Positions 1-5,578 of a stretch of 11,957 nucleotides of DNA are shown one piece after another. Made by a program: the position numbers and the translations under genes. Below the pieces are notes generated by a model, which was not told the origin of the DNA, ran no database searches, and worked only from the letters and a program-made list of their open reading frames with translations. Source of the DNA: CAYMWF01 sp964394085 [NCBI: uncultured Gemmatimonadota bacterium] (lineage in GTDB: Bacteria; GCA-2686955; CAYMWF01); contig CAYMWF010000019.1 of assembly GCA_964394085.1 (NCBI GenBank), forward strand, positions 1 to 11,957. The letters are read 5' to 3'. Positions within the stretch are counted from its first letter, which is position 1; each line of letters starts with the position of its first letter.

Positions 1-64
1 CGATCTCGTCCACCGCCCTTTAAGACCGAACGCTGTGAATAATCAGTACTTTCGTCGTCAGACA

Positions 65-70
65 AGGAGG
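65..70 (+). promoter_or_regulatory. Strong Shine-Dalgarno site of the small basic protein
   Basis: AGGAGG lies eight bases before the ATG at 79. It is a full match to the anti-Shine-Dalgarno core, and it supports treating this very short frame as a gene. Confidence 0.7.
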
Positions 71-78
71 AAAAAGAC

Positions 79-192
79 ATGGGTGACAAAGGTAAAAAAG
101 ATAAAGGCAAGAGGGAGACGCAGAAAAAAGCCCAGCTTAATTTGAAGGAAAAACGAAAACTGAAAAAAGAAAAGAAGAAGAAAACTGACTAA
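79..192 (+). CDS. Lysine-rich 37-residue basic small protein
   Basis: An ATG at 79 opens a 37-codon frame ending in TAA at 190-192. It is preceded by AGGAGG at 65-70, eight bases from the start, which is the strongest sign that it is translated. The product begins MGDKGKKDKGKRE and ends KKKKTD. About half its residues are Lys or Arg. The central part (KAQLNLKEKRKLKKEKK) could form a charged helix. There is no signal peptide or membrane segment. The composition suggests binding to nucleic acid or ribosomes, but that is inference. Small lysine-rich proteins opening MGDKG...K are, as far as I recall, scattered through many bacterial genomes without a known role. No same-operon partner is visible: the next gene starts 353 bases later, behind a terminator-like hairpin. 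I do not recognise a function. Confidence 0.72.
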   Translation: MGDKGKKDKGKRETQKKAQLNLKEKRKLKKEKKKKTD

Positions 193-545
193 AACTCGAA
201 ATTCGTGAACCGGTGTCCCGGATTCGAAATACCCGGACGACGGGGCCGAATCGGCGGAGCCGCGGTATTTATCTGCCCTGCGATCAGGACAAACCCGGCG
301 AATTGTTCGGCCTTCGCCATCGATTTCCGTTCAGGCTGAAATCAGGCCCAGGGATACCGGCACGAAACAAAAAGCCTGCGTTGTTGACAACCGCCCGTTC
401 CGGCGGTTATTTTGTGCATATGCGCCATGATACTTCCGTTTCCAGCCGATAACGACCGGGTTTTCAACAACAGGTTCGCTTCGCCCGCAGCCTTTTCACC
501 ATCAGGCCCGCGAAGACGCCGGTCGTAAAAAGAGAGGAACCGGGA
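193..545. other. Non-coding stretch before the beta-oxidation cluster
   Basis: This 353-base gap shows no convincing gene. It holds a short hairpin right after the small gene (GAA-CCGG at 207-213 against CCGG-A-TTC at 218-225, loop TGTC, no T-run). It also holds a better terminator candidate at 389-413. A leader hairpin, CTTCGC at 479-484 against GCGAAG at 510-515 with an inner GCC/GGC pair, lies just ahead of the acyl-CoA dehydrogenase. I could not find a convincing sigma-70 promoter for the dehydrogenase here. Confidence 0.5.
389..413 (+). terminator. Terminator-like hairpin
   Basis: AACCGCC (389-395) and GGCGGTT (402-408) are perfect inverted repeats around a six-base loop, followed by ATTTT. 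The stem is GC-rich but the T-tract is short. It sits about 200 bases after the small basic gene and 130 bases before the dehydrogenase, so it would separate the two transcripts. Confidence 0.4.
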
Positions 546-1691
546 ATGGACTTCAAACTCCCCGAAGAACTCATCGCTCTCAAACGGATGATCAGGAAAT
601 TCGGCGAGAAAGAGGTCGAGCCTTATCTTTTCGAAGACGAGGAAAACGCCTTTTTCAGAAGGGATATCTACTCGAAGCTCGGGGAGCTCGGTCTGACCGG
701 CATCCTGGTTCCCGGGAAGTATTCCGGCGCCGGCCTCGACTACCTGAGCTATGTAACCGCCCTCGAAGAAATAGCCTATTCCTGCGGAGCCCACTCGATC
801 GCCGTTTCGGTTTCATCCATGGTCCAGTCGATGATCCTGGCTTTCGGCTCCTCTGAGCTCAAAGCGAAGTATCTGCCGAAACTGGCATCGGGCAGGCATA
901 TCGGTGCATTCGCCCTGACCGAACCCCATTGCGGCTCGGACGCGGCGGCTATACTCACCACGGCCGGAAAAAAAGGGGCCTCCTATATCCTGAACGGCAG
1001 CAAGATGTTCATCACCCACGCGGGCGAGGCTGAAGTTTACATCGTGATGGCGAAAACCGGTTCGAGTGAAGGGGCCGGAAGCATCAGCGCCTTTCTCGTC
1101 GACAAAGAAACCGAAGGGCTTTCTTTCGGCGCCGGTGAGAAGAAGATGGGCTGCAACATTTCACCGACGGGAGAGGTGATACTGGAAGACGTCGCGGTGC
1201 CCGGAACGAACATGCTCGGCGGCCCCGGCGACGGTTTCATCCTGGCGATGAAGGCCCTGGACGGCGGCCGGATAGGGGTCGGAGCGGTGGCGAACGGCAT
1301 ATCCCTCCGCGCCCTGGACGAAGCCCTCGCCTACATGGAAGACAGGCGGGCCTTCGGAAAACCGCTGAACCGGTTCCAGGGGCTCCAGTTCATGGTCGCG
1401 GACATGGCGACGAAAATCGAAGCTTCCAGGCTGCTGACATTCAAATCGGCGTGGCGGGCCGACACGGGCGGCGAATTGACCCTCGACGCGGCCATGGCCA
1501 AGCTGATGTCGACCGACACCGCCATGGAAGTCACCACCGACGCGGTGCAGCTGCTGGGCGGATACGGCTACATGAGGGAGTACCCGGTGGAAGGGCTCAT
1601 GCGCGCGGCGAAAGCCCTGCAGATCGTCGAAGGCACGAACCAGATCCAGAGGGTCGTAATCGCCCGCGCCCTCGGAGCGGGCAGAAAATAG
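546..1691 (+). CDS. Acyl-CoA dehydrogenase (short-/medium-chain type)
   Basis: FAD-dependent oxidation of acyl-CoA to trans-2-enoyl-CoA, the first step of beta-oxidation, passing electrons to ETF. The 381 residues match the usual family length (about 380). Visible family motifs: FALTEPHCGSDA at 122-133 (flavin/substrate loop), GSKMFITHAG at 151-160, DRRAFGKPL at 266-274, the FAD-contacting QLLGGYGYMREYPVE at 335-349, and IVEGTNQIQR at 360-369. In the last motif Glu362 occupies the position of the catalytic base of medium- and short-chain enzymes. The usual VERxxRDAK helix reads VEGLMRAAK at 348-356, so a normally conserved Arg and Asp are replaced. Start: ATG at 546 with GAGAGG at 532-537, eight bases away. 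It heads the cluster with the thiolase and FadJ genes. Chain length or branching preference cannot be read from sequence. Isovaleryl- or 2-methylbutyryl-CoA dehydrogenase-like activity remains possible. Confidence 0.93.
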   Translation: MDFKLPEELIALKRMIRKFGEKEVEPYLFEDEENAFFRRDIYSKLGELGLTGILVPGKYSGAGLDYLSYVTALEEIAYSCGAHSIAVSVSSMVQSMILAFGSSELKAKYLPKLASGRHIGAFALTEPHCGSDAAAILTTAGKKGASYILNGSKMFITHAGEAEVYIVMAKTGSSEGAGSISAFLVDKETEGLSFGAGEKKMGCNISPTGEVILEDVAVPGTNMLGGPGDGFILAMKALDGGRIGVGAVANGISLRALDEALAYMEDRRAFGKPLNRFQGLQFMVADMATKIEASRLLTFKSAWRADTGGELTLDAAMAKLMSTDTAMEVTTDAVQLLGGYGYMREYPVEGLMRAAKALQIVEGTNQIQRVVIARALGAGRK

Positions 1692-1784
1692 GGGCCGGGC
1701 TTCTTATCGACCGCACCGGCGGGGCCGGATGAGCCTCACCTCTCCGCGTTCGCCGGATCGGGAAAAACCAGGGAGACGCATAAA

Positions 1785-2987
1785 ATGGAGAACGTAGTAA
1801 TCGTAAGCGCGAAACGGTCGGCGTTCGGGCGGTACGGAGGGACCCTCTCCGACATGAATCCGCTCGACCTGGCCGTCCAGGTTGCTGAACAGACACTGGT
1901 GCTCGAAAATCGTGACGTCAAAAATCAGGTGGAGCAGGTCTTTGTCGGAAACTGCATCCAATCATCCTTCGAATCGGCTTCCACGGTAGGCCGCCAGATC
2001 TCCCTCGGGCTCGGGATGGAGGTATTCACTACCACCATCGATACCGCCTGCTGCTCTCCCCTCACCTGCCTCCGCCTCGGGACGCAGGCGATAAGGTCCG
2101 GCGAAATCGATACGGCGCTCGTGGTCGGTGTGGAGCTGATGAGCCGGACTCCCCACGTGGTGCGTAACATGCGTAAAGGAATCCGCATCGGCAAAGTCGA
2201 GATGATCGACCCGATCTTCCCCATCGAATACATAGGATATAATCCGGTCTCCGTAGATGCGTCGGACGGCGCCGAAAGATACGGGGTTACGAAGCATATG
2301 CTCGATACCTGGTCCCTCGGCTCCCACCGGAAGTGGGTCGAAGCCCACAAGAACGGCAGGTTCGAGGACGAAATAGTACCCGTAACCGCGACGTCTGGAA
2401 GGGAAAAGGTCGTGTTCGACGCGGATGAGTTTCCGCGGCCGACGGCGACCCTGGCCAAGATAGAGATGCTTCCCCCGATTTTCGGCGCCAGGCTCATTAC
2501 GGCCGGCAACGCGCCGGGCCTGAACGACGGAGCCTCCGCCGCGGTGCTGATGAGCGAAGAAAAAGCCCGACGCGAGGGATACCCGGTGCTGGGAAGGGTC
2601 CTCGCCGCGGGAGGCGTTACCGATTCCCCCGACGGGATCGCCTGGGTTCCGGCCACCGCCATCAGCAAAGTCATGGAGCTTTCAGGCGTGGGCATCGACG
2701 ACATCGACCTGGTGGAAATCAACGAGGCCTTCGCCGCGATGCCGCTGGTCAGCACCCGGATCCTGGCCGGAGACGACGAGGAGGCCTGGCTCAGACTCCT
2801 CGAGAGAACCAACGTCAACGGCGGCGCCATCGCCATCGGCCACCCGGTGGGCGCGTCCGGCCTGCGCATACTGATGACCATGATGTACGAACTGCGGAGA
2901 CGGAACGGAACCTACGGTGTGGCATCCATCTGCGGAGGCCTGGCCCAGGGCGAGGCGGTCCTGCTCGAAAACCCTGATAACAAGTGA
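1785..2987 (+). CDS. Thiolase (3-ketoacyl-CoA / acetyl-CoA acyltransferase)
   Basis: Thiolytic cleavage of 3-ketoacyl-CoA to acetyl-CoA and a shortened acyl-CoA, or the reverse condensation. The 400 residues are typical for thiolases. Visible: N-terminal VIVSAKRSAFGRYGG, acyl-enzyme nucleophile Cys89, AGNAPGLNDGASA at 240-252, NEAF at 313-316, GGAIAIGHPVGASG at 346-359 with catalytic His353, and the second active-site Cys383 in CGGLAQGEA. All catalytic residues are present, but the nucleophile loop reads DTACCSP instead of the usual CxSG. ATG at 1785 is preceded by AGGGAG at 1770-1775. The 93-base gap after the dehydrogenase contains a small hairpin (CCGGC 1716-1720, GCCGG 1724-1728) without a T-run. 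The fadJ-like gene follows after 13 bases, and its Shine-Dalgarno overlaps this stop codon. This thiolase-then-alpha-subunit order is that of fadIJ, suggesting the two subunits form one complex. Confidence 0.93.
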   Translation: MENVVIVSAKRSAFGRYGGTLSDMNPLDLAVQVAEQTLVLENRDVKNQVEQVFVGNCIQSSFESASTVGRQISLGLGMEVFTTTIDTACCSPLTCLRLGTQAIRSGEIDTALVVGVELMSRTPHVVRNMRKGIRIGKVEMIDPIFPIEYIGYNPVSVDASDGAERYGVTKHMLDTWSLGSHRKWVEAHKNGRFEDEIVPVTATSGREKVVFDADEFPRPTATLAKIEMLPPIFGARLITAGNAPGLNDGASAAVLMSEEKARREGYPVLGRVLAAGGVTDSPDGIAWVPATAISKVMELSGVGIDDIDLVEINEAFAAMPLVSTRILAGDDEEAWLRLLERTNVNGGAIAIGHPVGASGLRILMTMMYELRRRNGTYGVASICGGLAQGEAVLLENPDNK

Positions 2988-3000
2988 GGAGAATCCGGCG

Positions 3001-5094
3001 ATGAGTGAAATATCTTTCAGAATCGACAGAGAACGGAACATAGCTCACGTGATCATAGACACCCACGGGCCGCTCAATGTAATCGGCGGAGCCTTCCTTT
3101 CGGAAATGCAAACCGCAGCCGCGACCGCAGTAGAAGCCGGAGCCCGCGGAATCATCTTTTCATCGGCGAAGAAAAGGAGCTTCCTGGACGGCGCTGATCT
3201 CAAGGAACTGTTCAGTCTCACGGACCCGGACAGCGTGCGGGCTCTCCTGAAAACCATGCACGGGACGATGGCGGCCCTGGCCCGGGCGAAGCTGCCGGTG
3301 ACGGCGGTGCTGAACGGCCAGACCGCCCTGGGAGGCGGGTTCGAGCTCCTGCTCTGGGGATGCGATCACGTTTTCGCGACCAAGGGCTCGCGCCTTGGGC
3401 TTCCCGAGGTGAACCTGGGCCTGATTCCCGCGGGAGGAGGCACGCAGACGCTGAGAAAAGCTCTCGGGCTGGCCGCGACCCTCGACATAATCATGGGCGG
3501 AAGGGTGCTCCCCGCCGAATCTTACGCCGATTCGGGTTTTCTGACCGTCTGCGAGCCGGATGAGCTCATGGAGCGGGCGGTGCAGTGGATCGAAGAGAAC
3601 GGCGACGCGGTCAACAGGAACTACGATCCCGGTTACAAAGATCCCGGGACTCTGCCGTCCGGAGAAGAAGAAGCCCTCGTCAAAAAGTTCAGAAGCCGAT
3701 ACACGGTCAGCAGTCACCGGAGGTTTTACGAAGCCGCCCTCGAAGCAATCATCGAAGGGAAGGACGAACCCTTCGAAAAAGCTCTCGACCGTGAGATCAC
3801 CCTCTTCTGCGAGCTTTTCCAGAACCCGGTCACGAAAAACAAGCTCGATCTTTTCATCCTGAATACGGGCATAGCCCCCCGCCTGATGAAAGCAGCCCGC
3901 GGGAAAGCCGCGCCGGCGGATTCGCTGGCGATTATCGGCGCCGGCCTCATGGGCCGCGGAATCGCCCAGGTCTCCGCGGACAAGGGGATGAAGGTGCTCC
4001 TGATCGATGTAAACGATCAGGTGCTGAACGACTCCGCCGAGGTGATCGGTTCGACCCTGGACAAACTCGTCGCGAGGGGCAGGTGGATGCCGGAACGCAG
4101 GGACAAGCTCCTGGCCAACATCGAATACACCACCGATTACCGGCGGCTCGAGGATATACCGCTCGTCATCGAATCGGTGCCAGAGAATCTCGACCTGAAA
4201 CGGCGCATCCTCCGCAAAGTCCAGGAGGTCAACCCCGATACGATTTTCGCATCAAATACCTCGTCGATGCCGATGGCGGATATTTCCGAAGGCGCGATAA
4301 AACCGGAGATGGTGGTCGGCATGCACTATTTCTCCCCGGTGCCGCTGATGGCCCTTCTCGAGATCATCAGGGGCCCGCAGACCCGCCCGGACCTGGTGCC
4401 GACCGCGGTGGCCACGGGAATGGTCCAGGGTAAAACCTGTATCGTGGTGAACGACGGACCGGGATTCTATACGAGCAGGACCTTCGCCCTGCTGGTCATA
4501 GGAGGGGTCTTCTGCGCGGAATTCGGAGCCGATCCGTGGGAAATCGACCTCTGGGCCAGGGAAGCCGGGTTTCCCCAGGGGCCGCTCGATGTTTTCGGCT
4601 CCGTGGGCGGGGAAATCGTGTACCATGCCGGAAGGTTCCTCGAATCGAGGTTCCCCGGCCGCATAGAGGTGCCCGAAAGCATCGAAAGACTCGTGGAGGC
4701 GGGCTACACGGGCGCCGGAAAGCCCTGTTTCTACACCGCGAAAAAGAAACCGGACCCATCTGCGGCGGAATTCATCGTCAGAAAAGCGGGAGTTCCCGCC
4801 CCCACCAGGGAAGAGGTTCAGGATATCCTTCTGTACGGGATGGCGAATGAAGCGTTCCAGATCAAACACGAAGGCGTGCTGACCGATTACATGTCGATGG
4901 AGCTGGGCGCCGTGCTCGGGATAGGCTTCCCCGACATCTGGCACGGGCCCGCCCGCTTCGTCAGTTCGCGCGGAGTAACCCGTGTGCGCGACAGGCTGCA
5001 GGAGCTTCACGACAAGTTCGGCATCAAGTACCTGGAGCCGAGCAGGCTGTTCGATTACCTGGCGGCGTCGGGCGTCGAATCCTCCCTCGTGTAA
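3001..5094 (+). CDS. fadJ: Fused enoyl-CoA hydratase / 3-hydroxyacyl-CoA dehydrogenase (FadJ/FadB-type alpha subunit)
   Basis: Two consecutive beta-oxidation steps: hydration of 2-enoyl-CoA, then NAD-dependent oxidation to 3-ketoacyl-CoA. Residues 1-190 are a crotonase domain. Both catalytic glutamates are present: Glu115 in GGGFELLLWG and Glu136 in LGLPEVNLGLIPAGGGTQ. From about 308 comes the dehydrogenase: NAD-binding GAGLMGRG at 313-320, SNTSSMPM at 418-425, catalytic His442 in GMHYFSPVP with Glu454, and PGFYTSR at 487-493. The C-terminal domain ends with GIGFPDIWHGPARF at 640-653. The 697 residues are slightly shorter than E. coli FadJ (714) and FadB (729). I chose ATG 3001 because GAGGAG at 2986-2991 sits nine bases upstream and the crotonase fold begins at once; longer frames would run into the thiolase gene. 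Codons 690-697 plus the stop form the first copy of a 34-bp tandem repeat. Confidence 0.94.
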   Translation: MSEISFRIDRERNIAHVIIDTHGPLNVIGGAFLSEMQTAAATAVEAGARGIIFSSAKKRSFLDGADLKELFSLTDPDSVRALLKTMHGTMAALARAKLPVTAVLNGQTALGGGFELLLWGCDHVFATKGSRLGLPEVNLGLIPAGGGTQTLRKALGLAATLDIIMGGRVLPAESYADSGFLTVCEPDELMERAVQWIEENGDAVNRNYDPGYKDPGTLPSGEEEALVKKFRSRYTVSSHRRFYEAALEAIIEGKDEPFEKALDREITLFCELFQNPVTKNKLDLFILNTGIAPRLMKAARGKAAPADSLAIIGAGLMGRGIAQVSADKGMKVLLIDVNDQVLNDSAEVIGSTLDKLVARGRWMPERRDKLLANIEYTTDYRRLEDIPLVIESVPENLDLKRRILRKVQEVNPDTIFASNTSSMPMADISEGAIKPEMVVGMHYFSPVPLMALLEIIRGPQTRPDLVPTAVATGMVQGKTCIVVNDGPGFYTSRTFALLVIGGVFCAEFGADPWEIDLWAREAGFPQGPLDVFGSVGGEIVYHAGRFLESRFPGRIEVPESIERLVEAGYTGAGKPCFYTAKKKPDPSAAEFIVRKAGVPAPTREEVQDILLYGMANEAFQIKHEGVLTDYMSMELGAVLGIGFPDIWHGPARFVSSRGVTRVRDRLQELHDKFGIKYLEPSRLFDYLAASGVESSLV

Positions 5095-5203
5095 GAAAAA
5101 TCCGGGCGCCGAATCCGCTCTCGTGTAAGAAAATTTCGGGCGTCGAATCCGCTCTCGTGTAAGAAAATTTCGGGCGTCGAATCCGCTCTCGTGTAAGAAA
5201 AAT
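5068..5203. repeat. Four tandem copies of a 34-bp unit spanning the fadJ stop codon
   Basis: The copies are 5068-5101, 5102-5135, 5136-5169 and 5170-5203. Each contains CTCGTGTAAGAAAA and a GTCGAATCC or GCCGAATCC block. Copies 2 and 3 of the downstream set differ by one base. The gene-embedded copy differs from them at two or three positions, near the middle and at the end. The first copy encodes the last eight residues (SGVESSLV), the TAA and seven bases beyond. Because 34 is not a multiple of three, the TAA of successive copies falls in successive reading frames, so the array closes all three frames. Near-identity of the outer copies points to recent expansion from the gene end. Confidence 0.92.
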
Positions 5204-5208
5204 AGGGC

Positions 5209-5334
5209 GTTCGGAGGGTAGAGCGGATAATGATTCGAACGCTCGTGCCGCAATTGCTTCTTCGGAAATTTCTACGGTAGCCCCAAGTACGGCACGAGTT
5301 CGGACTACCCGCTTATCTCCCCCTCTCTCCGAAC
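5209..5334. other. Long imperfect stem-loop, candidate structured RNA or palindromic element
   Basis: Nested pairings: GTTCGGAG (5209-5216) with CTCCGAAC (5327-5334); GATAA (5226-5230) with TTATC (5313-5317); TTCGAA (5234-5239) with TTCGGA (5299-5304), including one G-T pair; CTCGTGCCG (5242-5250) with CGGCACGAG (5290-5298). The 39-base apical loop contains a small hairpin with a cUUCGg tetraloop (stem TTC 5258-5260, GAA 5265-5267). Competing pairings also exist: GCGTTCG (5207-5213) with CGAACGC (5236-5242), and GGGTAG (5216-5221) with CTACCC (5305-5310). Function and strand are unknown. It could be a processed RNA, a regulatory leader or a small palindromic mobile element. Confidence 0.55.
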
Positions 5335-5492
5335 TCCAGGCTCCCCCGACCGGAAACTTTGTCCCTGGTCCGCGAGGGGCTGTTATACGACGGTATGAAT
5401 ATCTTCCGGCGTGTAGCCTACCCGGCTCCAGGCACCTGATGTCGAACCTTGCCGAAGAGCAGCTTTGGTAAGCGATATATAAAAAGTAGCAG

Positions 5493-5512
5493 TTTTACCC
5501 ATACGGGTAAAA
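5493..5512. promoter_or_regulatory. Operator-like palindrome
   Basis: TTTTACCC and GGGTAAAA form perfect 8-bp arms around ATAC. A T-run does not follow the GC part on either strand, so a protein-binding site is more likely than an intrinsic terminator. It lies 29 bases before the -35 box of the promoter at 5542-5570, a position that would suit an activator. The binding protein is unknown and no regulator gene is in the window. Confidence 0.4.
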
Positions 5513-5541
5513 AATGCCTGCAATCCGACAGAATTGGAATC

Positions 5542-5570
5542 TTGACGGTTCGAACACGGAACGATAGAAT
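5542..5570 (+). promoter_or_regulatory. Sigma-70-type promoter of the racemase-like gene, probably giving a leaderless mRNA
   Basis: TTGACG (5542-5547) and TAGAAT (5565-5570) are separated by exactly 17 bases, and each matches the consensus at five of six positions. The expected transcription start is near 5577-5579, essentially at the ATG at 5579. No Shine-Dalgarno sequence precedes that ATG, which fits a leaderless transcript. Confidence 0.6.
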
Positions 5571-5578
5571 CGGTCGCT

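Larger units (their letters stand above)
5095..5578. other. Structured non-coding region between fadJ and the racemase-like gene
   Basis: No gene is supported in these 484 bases. From left to right they hold the rest of the 34-bp tandem repeat (to 5203), the long stem-loop at 5209-5334, a GC-rich stretch with a direct repeat of CTCCAGGC (5334-5341 and 5426-5433), an AT-rich patch (GATATATAAAAA around 5474-5485), the palindrome at 5493-5512 and the promoter at 5542-5570. No canonical terminator with a T-run follows fadJ. Confidence 0.6.

Noticed and set aside
384-412. TTGACA at 384-389 as the -35 box of the beta-oxidation cluster
   Set aside because: At the proper spacing only TTATTT is found, a poor -10 box, and it overlaps the terminator-like hairpin.
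213-452. Plus-strand 79-codon frame between the small basic gene and the acyl-CoA dehydrogenase
   Set aside because: No Shine-Dalgarno site, Arg/Pro-rich composition typical of out-of-frame GC-rich DNA, runs through a terminator-like hairpin, and resembles no family.
1925-2881. Minus-strand frame of 318 codons opposite the thiolase
   Set aside because: Ser/Ala/Pro-rich shadow of the thiolase gene, with no recognisable domain.
2917-3000. Upstream extension of the fadJ reading frame into the thiolase gene
   Set aside because: It would add 28 residues in a shadow frame. ATG 3001 has a strong ribosome binding site, and the crotonase domain starts there.
5209-5250. Possible minus-strand tRNA suggested by GATTCGAAC and GAGCGGATAAT
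   Set aside because: The T-arm does not form a 5-bp stem with a 7-base loop, and no anticodon arm or acceptor stem can be drawn.
4252-5253. Long minus-strand frame (333 codons) opposite fadJ
   Set aside because: It lies antisense to a well-supported catalytic domain. Its His/Arg/Pro/Gly-rich product is what GC-rich coding DNA gives in a shadow frame, and its N-terminus is just translated tandem repeat.
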